From the NCBI GenBank assembly GCA_036405495.1, contig DASWXL010000154.1, positions 1 to 13,073 of the forward strand: a stretch of DNA of 13,073 nt, written 5' to 3'. The translations under genes were made by a program, and so were the position numbers. Shown here in pieces: positions 7,156 through 13,073 of this stretch. Source of the DNA: DASWTL01 sp036405495 (GTDB taxonomy: Bacteria; Bacteroidota; Bacteroidia; Sphingobacteriales; Sphingobacteriaceae). Below the pieces are notes generated by a model. That model did not search any database. It worked only from the letters and a program-made list of their open reading frames with translations, and was not told the DNA's origin. The first letter of the stretch is position 1. Every line of letters starts with the position of its first letter.

Positions 7156-8015
7156 TCGATATAATTGAAGTTAAGCTTGGGATGTTCACCTTCGCTAAGC
7201 GTATAAAAACCCTTGCCGTCACGACTAAAGCCTATAGCTTCTCCCTGAATTTCCGATGTATGCGAAAGCCGATCCGGCTCACGCCTCATGGCTTCTTCAA
7301 CCGTCTCGTTCTCCTTTCGGTGCCAGTAAAATACATTGCCATAGCTCCTTACCAGGATCTGGGAGCCATCAGCAGAAATATCGGCGGCCGTAACCCATTT
7401 CAACACGCCCGTACCGGACAGCTTAAGATTACCGGCCAGCTTCATCTCCACGGTGTCCTGTGCCCGGATGTTAAGCGGCACCTTGTAGAGAAAAGGACAC
7501 TCATCTCTTTTCGAAACGATGTACAAATATTTACTGACAGGATCAACAAACATGGCTTCAGCATCGCGGCTGCCGTTTGGATAGCTCAGATAAAAAGTAT
7601 CCACCTTAATGTCGCTGATGCTATCTTGCAATAAGGGTTCCCGGAGGCGTAATATCCTTACAGCCTTTCTTCTGGAGCTGTTGTCGCCTATATCTCCCGC
7701 ATATAATACCGGCATTCCGGGATCACCATCAAGAGCGATGTCTTCGAAGTCTGTTGTAACGATCTCAGAGAATTTGAAACGACGCTCCATAAAGCCGGTC
7801 TTCTTCAATAAAAAGAGCTTAAGGGGCCTCGATCCGTCGTTATGCACCCACAGATATCCAGGGTTCCGGACAGAAGCAACCAGTCCGGAAACCTCCCGCA
7901 ATTCACGGTTGGCAATTTCGATGGAGCGATCAGACAAGAAGTTAGCTTTGGCAAACCAAACCTTGTATACGGCTCCGCCTATTAAAAATGTAAAGATCCA
8001 ATAGTACCAGCGCAT
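7152..8015 (-). CDS. Membrane-anchored or exported beta-propeller-like protein of unknown function
   Basis: The 287-aa product starts MRWYYWIFTFLIGGAVYKVW, a hydrophobic segment that looks like an uncleaved signal anchor; the rest should be outside the cytoplasm. The body resembles six-bladed propeller proteins of the SdiA-regulated/esterase-like-phytase kind. It shows EVSGLVAS followed by YLWVHNDGS, then FEDIALDGD, YAGDIGDNSS, RDAEAMFVDP, LYIVSKRD, WVTAADISADGSQILVRSYG and GEAIGFSRDGKGFYTLSEG. The acidic DFEDIA and GDIGDN motifs are shared with database proteins often labelled PE-PGRS in Bacteroidota and Actinobacteria, a label without functional meaning. No catalytic role can be assigned. 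Its stop overlaps that of the convergent reductase gene. It lies 52 bases downstream of the VOC gene on the same strand. Confidence 0.8.
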   Translation of the reverse strand: MRWYYWIFTFLIGGAVYKVWFAKANFLSDRSIEIANRELREVSGLVASVRNPGYLWVHNDGSRPLKLFLLKKTGFMERRFKFSEIVTTDFEDIALDGDPGMPVLYAGDIGDNSSRRKAVRILRLREPLLQDSISDIKVDTFYLSYPNGSRDAEAMFVDPVSKYLYIVSKRDECPFLYKVPLNIRAQDTVEMKLAGNLKLSGTGVLKWVTAADISADGSQILVRSYGNVFYWHRKENETVEEAMRREPDRLSHTSEIQGEAIGFSRDGKGFYTLSEGEHPKLNFNYID

Positions 8016-8026
8016 GCCTTAAGATA

Positions 8027-8034
8027 CAACGGTA
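8027..8034 (-). promoter_or_regulatory. Possible -7-like element TACCGTTG before the minus-strand propeller gene
   Basis: Read on the minus strand, TACCGTTG lies 11 bases upstream of the ATG at 8015. It differs by one base from TAnnTTTG and is identical to the octamer before the reductase gene at 6106. It is weak when taken alone. Confidence 0.25.
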
Positions 8035-8067
8035 ACGGATGAGGGTTTTAGGTAAATAAAAAAACGC

Positions 8068-8553
8068 CTATTCAAGTTCTTTCAATAGCGATTGATGATT
8101 TAACGGCTCGGTCACCATGTTTAACGCGCCGTTCACGTTCAAAGGCCACAAGGCTCTCGGCCGGTCCCAGTAAAGCTCAACACCGTTGTCATCAGGATCA
8201 TTTAAGTAGATCGCCTCGGAAACACCATGATCGGATGCGCCTGTCAAAGGATAGTCTTCGTCGATCAGGCGTTTGAATACCACAGCGAGATCACGCCGCG
8301 AAGGATACAGGATGGCCGTATGAAATAGCCCTGCCGCACGAACCGGAGCCGGCCCGGCCCCCTTCGAATACCAGGTATTCAGGCCGATGTGATGATGATA
8401 TCCGCCCGCAGAAACAAACACAGCTGCCCCGCCATACCATTGCATGATCTCGAAGCCAAGCAAGCGATGGTAGAAGTCCAGCGCCCGGTCTAAATCGGAG
8501 ACTTTCAAATGAACATGACCAATACGGGTATCGGAAGGGGCTCTATAATCCAT
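8068..8553 (-). CDS. Glyoxalase/VOC-superfamily protein, CatE-like
   Basis: The 161-aa product has two beta-alpha-beta-beta-beta modules of the vicinal oxygen chelate fold. Module one starts IGHVHLKVSDLDRALDFYHR (11-30). Module two starts around LFHTAILYPSRRDL (76-89) and ends NDPDDNGVELYWDRP (118-132). Candidate metal ligands are H13 (or H15), H78 and E126, with a further histidine cluster at 53-55 (YHHHIGLNTW). The wording resembles the N-terminal half of Bacillus CatE-type catechol 2,3-dioxygenase-like proteins, but it has half their length, so ring cleavage cannot be asserted; glyoxalase, isomerase or resistance roles are possible. It is divergent from the yciO-like gene with 39 bases between start codons. 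Confidence 0.88.
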   Translation of the reverse strand: MDYRAPSDTRIGHVHLKVSDLDRALDFYHRLLGFEIMQWYGGAAVFVSAGGYHHHIGLNTWYSKGAGPAPVRAAGLFHTAILYPSRRDLAVVFKRLIDEDYPLTGASDHGVSEAIYLNDPDDNGVELYWDRPRALWPLNVNGALNMVTEPLNHQSLLKELE

Positions 8554-8578
8554 GATGTGTAAACAATAAACAGTTTTA

Positions 8579-8586
8579 TAAATTTG
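8579..8586 (+). promoter_or_regulatory. Putative -7 element of the YciO/YrdC gene
   Basis: TAAATTTG matches TAnnTTTG exactly and ends 6 bases before the ATG at 8593, predicting a nearly leaderless mRNA. A degenerate TGTG at about 8556-8559 lies at the expected distance for a -33 element. Confidence 0.5.
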
Positions 8587-8592
8587 TATATT

Positions 8593-9213
8593 ATGCTGTT
8601 ACGAGTTTATCCTGAAAATCCGGCCGAAAAAGCCGTCAGACAAATCGTTGATGTCCTGAAAAAGGGTGGTGTCATCATCTATCCTACTGATACCGTTTAT
8701 GGTCTGGGTTGCGACATCACTAACCAGAAAGCCATCGAAAAAGTATGCCAGATCCGCGGCATAAAGCCGGAGAAAGCGAACCTGTCTTTTGTTTGCTATG
8801 ACCTCAGCCATATTTCAGACCACATTAAACCCATTGACAACGCTATATTCAGGCTGATCAAAAAAGCGCTCCCCGGCCCTTTTACCTTTATCTTCGAGGC
8901 GAATAATAACGTGCCGAAACTATTGAGCTCGAACAAGAAGACAGTCGGAATTCGTGTGCCCGACAATAATATTGCACGGGAAATTGTACGCGTACTCGGA
9001 AACCCGATCCTTTCCACTTCTATTCATGATGAAGATGAGATCCTGGAGTATTCAACGGATCCGGAATTGATCTATGAAAAGTACAAAGGTCAGGTAGACC
9101 TGGTGGTCAGCGGTGGTTTTGGAGGTAACGAACCTTCAACGGTTGTCGACTGCACCTCGGGCGACTTCAATGTCATCCGAAACGGAAAGGGTCGATTAGA
9201 GGACTACTTATAG
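8593..9213 (+). CDS. Sua5/YciO/YrdC/YwlC family protein, YciO-like subgroup
   Basis: From the ATG at 8593 the product is 206 aa; the in-frame TTG at 8584 falls within the promoter element and is rejected as a start. The YrdC fold shows the signature YPTDTVYGLGCD (30-41), followed by VGIRVPDNNIARE (118-130), LSTSIHDEDE (140-149) and STVVDCTSGDFNVIRNGKG (182-200). Family members make threonylcarbamoyl-AMP for the t6A37 modification of tRNAs reading ANN codons. The central part (ANLSFVCYDLSHISDHIKPI, then FRLIKKALPGPFTFIF) looks more like E. coli YciO than like TsaC, and the TsaC-type KxRP substrate motif is degenerate. Whether it supplies t6A here is therefore uncertain. It is convergent with the CPA antiporter gene, and the coding regions overlap by 6 bases. 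Confidence 0.9.
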   Translation: MLLRVYPENPAEKAVRQIVDVLKKGGVIIYPTDTVYGLGCDITNQKAIEKVCQIRGIKPEKANLSFVCYDLSHISDHIKPIDNAIFRLIKKALPGPFTFIFEANNNVPKLLSSNKKTVGIRVPDNNIAREIVRVLGNPILSTSIHDEDEILEYSTDPELIYEKYKGQVDLVVSGGFGGNEPSTVVDCTSGDFNVIRNGKGRLEDYL

Positions 9214-10404
9214 GGTTAAGTCGTCCTGCTTTCCGTCCTTGCTCTTTTTCTTGCTGAAGATCAGTCCTGACATCATCACCAGTGCGGTCAATATGATCAC
9301 CTGCGTTACAAGCGGCCGGTTTACCAGGTCGATCTGAAGGGTGACAGGAATTGAAAGAAACAAGAGAATAGTGATCAACCCTCTCGGAGCCAAAAATAAT
9401 AAGGGCGTTATTGGAATACCTGTCAGTTTCAATTGTATGGCCCTGATCAGAAAGATGCCCCCGACAATGCCGGTTGCCCACAGTAAAGTGTCCGGATTAA
9501 GCAGCTCCTGGGTTTCGATAACATAGCCGAACAGAATAAAGAAGATAGCCCGTACTACAAATGCTGCTTCAATACTGATCTCTTTAAATTTCTTCACTTC
9601 GATATCCAATCCTGCTGGGTGAAGGCGCTTTATCCAGCTAAAACGCTGAAGTTGATCTAAATTCCCCAAAAAAAGCCCAAAGGCCAGTATGAATACCAAC
9701 GCGGGCAAGTGATATATTTTTGAAAGGGCATAGATCAGGATAACCAGGAAAATAATAGGCGCAAACTTAATATGATGGTCTATCTTGCTGAGGAGCAGGG
9801 AAAGCCCAGCGGAGGCGATAAAAGAAATGACAACAATGGCGATCAGCTGGCCGCCGAAATGAAGTAACGAACCGGCATTAATGGTATCGTTAAGTAAAAA
9901 GAAATCGAACAGAAGGACGCCAAAAATATCACTAAGGCTGCTTTCGTAAATTACAAACTCCCTATTGTGGCTTGAAAGATTCTTTGCGCTGGGAATAGCA
10001 ATGGAGCTGCTTATGACGGCAAGCGGGATGGCGTTGACCAGGCTCATTTTAAACGTATAGCCGCCAAAATGCATAAAGAGAAATGCGAGCGCCATACTCA
10101 GTGCGACGATCGGAAAAAACGACACGATCAATGATCGCTTTATCAGCGGAAGCTTCGACCTATCGTATTCCAGTTCAAGAGCGCCTTCCATTACGATCAG
10201 GATCAATCCTACCGTTCCCATAACGGATAACAGAGGTGTCAGGTTCGGTAGCGGAAATCCTAAAAAGTCAGAAACCTGTCTGAGGATCCAGCCCAGCAAC
10301 AACAACAGGATCACGGAAGGGATTCTAGTTTTTGAGGAAGTAATGTCAAAAACGTACGCGAGAAGGATCAAGCCGCATACCGTAATTATTATTGTGTTGC
10401 TCAT
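9208..10404 (-). CDS. CPA-type cation/proton antiporter
   Basis: From the ATG at 10404 the product is 398 aa, almost entirely hydrophobic, with about 11-13 membrane segments, and is an inner-membrane monovalent cation/proton antiporter of the Na_H_Exchanger family. A longer frame reaching 10530 exists but would run through the nhaA start region and encodes no membrane segment there. An AAGGAAG stretch lies about 10 bases before the chosen ATG. Recognisable parts are SSIAIPSAKNL (132-143; the discontinuous helix), ESSLSDIFGVLLFDF (154-168) and FVVRAIFFILFGY (282-294; conserved R285). The usual ion-site pair in helix 5 is Asn-Asp or Asp-Asp, and here it appears to be S158-D159. The tail is short, basic and polar (KKKSKDGKQDD) with no regulatory TrkA domain. 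It is divergent from nhaA. Confidence 0.88.
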   Translation of the reverse strand: MSNTIIITVCGLILLAYVFDITSSKTRIPSVILLLLLGWILRQVSDFLGFPLPNLTPLLSVMGTVGLILIVMEGALELEYDRSKLPLIKRSLIVSFFPIVALSMALAFLFMHFGGYTFKMSLVNAIPLAVISSSIAIPSAKNLSSHNREFVIYESSLSDIFGVLLFDFFLLNDTINAGSLLHFGGQLIAIVVISFIASAGLSLLLSKIDHHIKFAPIIFLVILIYALSKIYHLPALVFILAFGLFLGNLDQLQRFSWIKRLHPAGLDIEVKKFKEISIEAAFVVRAIFFILFGYVIETQELLNPDTLLWATGIVGGIFLIRAIQLKLTGIPITPLLFLAPRGLITILLFLSIPVTLQIDLVNRPLVTQVIILTALVMMSGLIFSKKKSKDGKQDDLTL

Positions 10405-10501
10405 AGAAACGGTCTTCCTTTGCTGCGAATATAAAGATTGCATCCGAATTGTTTCGTACACCCTTAAAACCGATTTCCCGGATTTTCCTATTTTAGCGGC
10501 C
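10405..10501. promoter_or_regulatory. 97-bp divergent promoter region between two antiporter genes
   Basis: The region serves the CPA antiporter (minus) and nhaA (plus). TATTTTAG at 10489-10496 differs by one base from TAnnTTTG and ends 5 bases before the nhaA ATG. On the minus strand TATATTCG (10433 down to 10426), also one mismatch, lies 21 bases before the CPA start. I see no obvious operator dyad for NhaR-like or other regulators. Confidence 0.4.
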
Positions 10502-11698
10502 ATGGCCAGATTTAACATAAAAGCGTTCAAAGATTTTTTTCAGTCGCAACAGATCGGTGGATTCATATTGCTTTGTTGTGTGGTGGTGTCGCTCATTATT
10601 GCCAATTCCGGCTGGGGCTACCGATTTGAACGTCTTTTACAAGAGGAATTAGGTGCTGATCTGGCTGGAGTTCATCTGCGGTATTCCGTTGGCCTGTGGA
10701 TAAATGACGGCCTGATGGCCATTTTCTTTTTGCTGGTCGGCCTTGAGATCAAGAGAGAGATCATTGAAGGTGAACTTTCATCCCCTAAAAAAGCCGCGTT
10801 GCCCATTTTTGCGGCGTTGGGAGGAATGCTGTTTCCGGCAACGATCTACGCAATGATCAATTCAGGAACTGAAACAGCGTCAGGCTGGGGCATTCCAATG
10901 GCAACAGATATCGCATTTGCACTCGCCATCCTTTCCATGCTGGGAAACCGGGTGCCGAATTCGCTGAAGATCTTTTTGTCTGCCCTGGCTATCGCCGATG
11001 ATCTTGGAGCGATCATCGTTATCGCCATCTTTTATACCAATGAATTACATGCAGAGTATCTGGGCTACGCCGGCGGCGTTATCGTGCTGCTTTTTGCCCT
11101 CAACCGGTTAGGCTTTACTAATTTATTCCTGTATCTCGTGCCCGGCTTATTTTTGTGGTATTTCATTCATCATTCAGGTATTCATGCTACAATTGCAGGG
11201 GTGATACTCGCTTTTACCATTCCAACCAATGTGGGAAGCGCCGCATCCCCACTAGAGAAGCTCGAACATGCAATTGCAAGGCCGGTTAATTTCCTGATCA
11301 TGCCACTGTTTGCACTTGCAAACACCAATATCCGCTTTGAAAGTACTATGTTAAGTGGCCTGACGAGTAAATTAGGGCTGGGTATTATCCTGGGCCTGAT
11401 CATCGGGAAAACGATTGGAGTGACTTTTTTCTCGTGGCTGTCAGTCAAACTTGGCTTCAGTAAACTTCCGGGCCGTGCAGGATGGAAACATATCATTGGC
11501 CTTGGAATGCTGGCTGGCATTGGTTTTACCATGTCGATATTTGTGTCTCTGCTTTCATTTGATGACCAGCTTCACCAGAACCAGGCAAAATTTGCCATCC
11601 TTACAGCTTCAGTTGTTGCCGGAGCTGCCGGCTATCTATACCTGAAATTTCTAAGCAAGCGAAGTAAGTATAATCCGGCAGAAGCAAGGACCGATTAA
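10502..11698 (+). CDS. nhaA: Na+/H+ antiporter NhaA
   Basis: NhaA exports Na+ or Li+ in exchange for two protons across the inner membrane and supports growth in salt and at alkaline pH. The ATG at 10502 gives 398 aa, close to the E. coli length; an upstream in-frame extension to 10343 would lie inside the opposite gene. Family motifs are complete: NDGLMAIFFLLVGLEIKREI (68-87), WGIPMATDIAFALAIL (129-144) with D136 equivalent to E. coli D133, ALAIADDLGAI (161-171) with the ion-binding pair D166-D167 equivalent to D163-D164, K303 in GKTIGV equivalent to K300, and GIGFTMSIF (339-347) near the end. It is divergent from the CPA antiporter and runs in the same direction as the barrel gene 91 bases downstream. 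No terminator is seen after it. Confidence 0.97.
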   Translation: MARFNIKAFKDFFQSQQIGGFILLCCVVVSLIIANSGWGYRFERLLQEELGADLAGVHLRYSVGLWINDGLMAIFFLLVGLEIKREIIEGELSSPKKAALPIFAALGGMLFPATIYAMINSGTETASGWGIPMATDIAFALAILSMLGNRVPNSLKIFLSALAIADDLGAIIVIAIFYTNELHAEYLGYAGGVIVLLFALNRLGFTNLFLYLVPGLFLWYFIHHSGIHATIAGVILAFTIPTNVGSAASPLEKLEHAIARPVNFLIMPLFALANTNIRFESTMLSGLTSKLGLGIILGLIIGKTIGVTFFSWLSVKLGFSKLPGRAGWKHIIGLGMLAGIGFTMSIFVSLLSFDDQLHQNQAKFAILTASVVAGAAGYLYLKFLSKRSKYNPAEARTD

Positions 11699-11789
11699 AA
11701 GCCATTAGTTTGCCACCCCCTTCTTTATCGTCTGCTAAAACCGATTCCCGTCTGTAATGTTGCGTTAACATAAGGCAAATACAATTACT

Positions 11790-12371
11790 ATGAAAAAGTT
11801 ACTGTTTACCTGCTTGTTATCAGCAATAATGTTAACAAGCGTGCAAGCGCAAATTCAACGAGGAAATGTATTGATGGGAGCTAACATATCGAATTTTTCT
11901 CTGGGGCTTGACGAACCCAATGTGTTTAACATGAACATTAATCCTAAAGCGGCATGGTTTATTATGGATGGCTTTGCCATAGGAGGCGACGTTAATTTTG
12001 GCTTATCAACGGCAACCGACGCCGGTACCGACTTCAACTATGGTGTTGCAGTCCTTGGCCGCAGCTATAGTGGCCGCAGTGCCGATGAGGTGGTAAGCAA
12101 TTCGATGTTCTTCGGCGAAGCCACCCTTGGAATTTCAGGCGTCAATCCATCCGTTGGCGAAAACACCAACGGCCTGGGCTTTAGCATCGGGCCCGGATTT
12201 ACGTATTTTATTACTCCGTCTATCGGATTGGAAGCGTTGCTGAAGTACAATGGAGTAGTCGGCTTTGGAAGCAGTCCCTACGGCCATAATCTCGGATTAG
12301 GCGTTGGCTTTCAGGTGTATCTTCCTGGCAAAAGTACAGCACGCCGGATAAGAAGGGATGTTGAGCAATAA
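11790..12371 (+). CDS. Small exported outer-membrane beta-barrel-like protein
   Basis: The 193-aa product has a clear type I signal peptide (MKKLLFTCLLSAIMLTSVQA, cleavage before QIQRG). The mature part is rich in glycine and alternating hydrophobic strands, such as NVLMGANISNFSLGL, GFAIGGDVNFGLST, FGEATLGISG, GLGFSIGPGFTYFI and NLGLGVGFQVYL. This is typical of small Bacteroidota outer-membrane barrel proteins of about eight strands. The last strand is followed by a basic tail (GKSTARRIRRDVEQ) rather than ending in the aromatic residue preferred by the BAM machinery, which is somewhat unusual. Function is unknown. The 91-base upstream gap contains a weak -7-like TAATGTTG at 11755-11762. It is convergent with the LytTR regulator gene with 15 bases between stops. 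Confidence 0.85.
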   Translation: MKKLLFTCLLSAIMLTSVQAQIQRGNVLMGANISNFSLGLDEPNVFNMNINPKAAWFIMDGFAIGGDVNFGLSTATDAGTDFNYGVAVLGRSYSGRSADEVVSNSMFFGEATLGISGVNPSVGENTNGLGFSIGPGFTYFITPSIGLEALLKYNGVVGFGSSPYGHNLGLGVGFQVYLPGKSTARRIRRDVEQ

Positions 12372-12386
12372 TGATCTGCCAAAGGC

Positions 12387-13073
12387 TTAAAGAAGACTTT
12401 TGACAGACTGGAGATATGTTCCGCCCAAAGGAAGGGCCACCCCCGATTTGAGCATAACTTTCTGGTTATGAAGAAATCGGATCTGCTTTGAGGGAACAAC
12501 ATAACTTCTGTGGATACGAATAAACTCTTCCGGCGGCAACTTCTCCATGATCTTCTTCAAGCTCATTAAAGTCATCAATGGTTTCTCATCCTTCCGGTGA
12601 ATGCGGATATAATCCTCCAGGCTTTCGATGTATTGAATTTCATCAAGTTCAACCTTCATAAGCCTGTATTCAACATATACATAAAGGCATCTGGACGGAC
12701 TATTAGCACCATTTTTATATTGAAAATAATCAATTGCCTTTTGAACAGCCTTCCCGAACCGCGACAACTGAATAGGTTTCAGTAAAAAGTCGAGCGCATT
12801 GAGTTCGAAACCATCAAAGGCAAAACTTTTATATGCAGTAATAAAGATGATCATGGGTTTGACTTTCAATGCTCGAACCAGATCGATACCTGTGATATCG
12901 GGCATATTGATATCAACGAACAACAGGTCTACAGGATTGTGCTTCAGGAACTCGGCGCCCGATATAGCATCCTCGAAAGTGCGGAGAAGCTCAAGCTGGT
13001 CAAAACTGGCTGCATAATGGGCAATCAGATCCAAGGCCAGGGGTTCATCGTCTATAGCAATACATTTGAGTTT
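12387..13073 (-). CDS. LytTR-family response regulator (N-terminus cut by window edge)
   Basis: The frame is open to the right edge, where it reads KLKCIAIDDEPLALDL, so only the first one or few residues are missing; a TTG at 13034 is internal. Residue numbers count from the edge. The CheY-like receiver domain (1 to about 118) has the acidic pair D8-E10 region (IDDEP), the phosphoacceptor D54 in LLFVDINMPD, T79 in FITAY and K99 in LLKPI. The LytTR DNA-binding domain (about 128-228) includes EIQYIESLEDYIRIH and FIRIHRSYVV. Such regulators are usually paired with a membrane histidine kinase of the LytS/YehU (His_kinase) type, here expected beyond the right edge because transcription runs leftward. 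Targets are unknown; the convergent barrel gene is not evidently one. Confidence 0.95.
   Translation of the reverse strand, partial: KLKCIAIDDEPLALDLIAHYAASFDQLELLRTFEDAISGAEFLKHNPVDLLFVDINMPDITGIDLVRALKVKPMIIFITAYKSFAFDGFELNALDFLLKPIQLSRFGKAVQKAIDYFQYKNGANSPSRCLYVYVEYRLMKVELDEIQYIESLEDYIRIHRKDEKPLMTLMSLKKIMEKLPPEEFIRIHRSYVVPSKQIRFLHNQKVMLKSGVALPLGGTYLQSVKSLL

Noticed and set aside
7182..8004. Two long plus-strand frames opposite the propeller gene
   Set aside because: They are antisense shadows of a better-supported gene with recognisable motifs, and their products are basic and low in domain-like features.
8041..8067. Run of seven A (T on the minus strand) after the VOC gene as a terminator
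   Set aside because: Only a 4-bp imperfect stem can be drawn next to it, so it is not a credible intrinsic terminator.
10343..10501. Extended N-terminus of NhaA
   Set aside because: The extra 53 residues lie partly within the opposite antiporter gene and its promoter, have no place in the NhaA family, and the ATG at 10502 gives the normal NhaA start.
10405..10530. Extended N-terminus of the CPA antiporter
   Set aside because: The extension would reach into the nhaA coding region and contains no family sequence; the ATG at 10404 directly precedes the first membrane helix.
12372..12400. AAAG...CTTT hairpin between the barrel and LytTR genes
   Set aside because: The arms are four bases, A/T-rich, and no T tract follows.

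Overview
The window looks like chromosomal DNA of a member of the Bacteroidota, probably in the Chitinophagales/Sphingobacteriales range (inference). The grounds are an OmpA-family protein with PD40 repeats, a LytTR response regulator facing a small outer-membrane barrel gene, Bacteroidota-type -7 promoter elements (TAnnTTTG), few Shine-Dalgarno sequences, and an AsnS ending in the usual PRTPxNAEF tail. Base composition looks even throughout. I see no insertion sequence, prophage gene, CRISPR array, tRNA or rRNA.

Layout. (1) 1-949: 3' part of a PD40/carboxypeptidase-regulatory/OmpA protein, convergent with an unrecognised small gene (951-1319, minus). (2) 1536-4399: a compact plus-strand operon. 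It encodes a copper nitrite reductase fused to cytochrome c (nirK, lipoprotein), a SUMF1-fold protein of the NirV type without the usual catalytic cysteine pair, and an SCO1/SenC copper-thiol protein. A perfect TGAT-N4-ATCA dyad resembling a Crp/Fnr-family site lies upstream, about 60-65 bp before the transcription start predicted from a TATCTTTG element. An intrinsic terminator follows at 4483-4516. (3) 4592-7155: asnS, then a PaaE-like FAD/NAD/[2Fe-2S] reductase. (4) 7152-8553, minus: a membrane-anchored propeller-like protein and a glyoxalase/VOC-fold protein. (5) 8593-11698: a YciO/YrdC-family protein, then two unrelated Na+/H+ antiporters (a CPA-type protein on minus and NhaA on plus) diverging from a 97-bp region. 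(6) 11790-12371: a small exported beta-barrel protein. (7) 12387-13073, minus: a LytTR response regulator cut by the right edge.

The clearest functional unit is the denitrification module. NirK reduces nitrite to NO outside the inner membrane, its own cytochrome c domain can bring in electrons, and the SCO protein is a reasonable candidate for copper delivery. No NO reductase, N2O reductase or regulator gene lies in the window. The antiporter pair points to sodium/pH homeostasis. The other genes are housekeeping or unassigned.

Nothing here is clearly a new system. The points most worth a second look are the putative Fnr-like operator, the cysteine-poor NirV protein, the repeated placement of -7-like elements within 5-11 nt of start codons (near-leaderless mRNAs), and the tight convergent gene ends with touching or overlapping stop codons.
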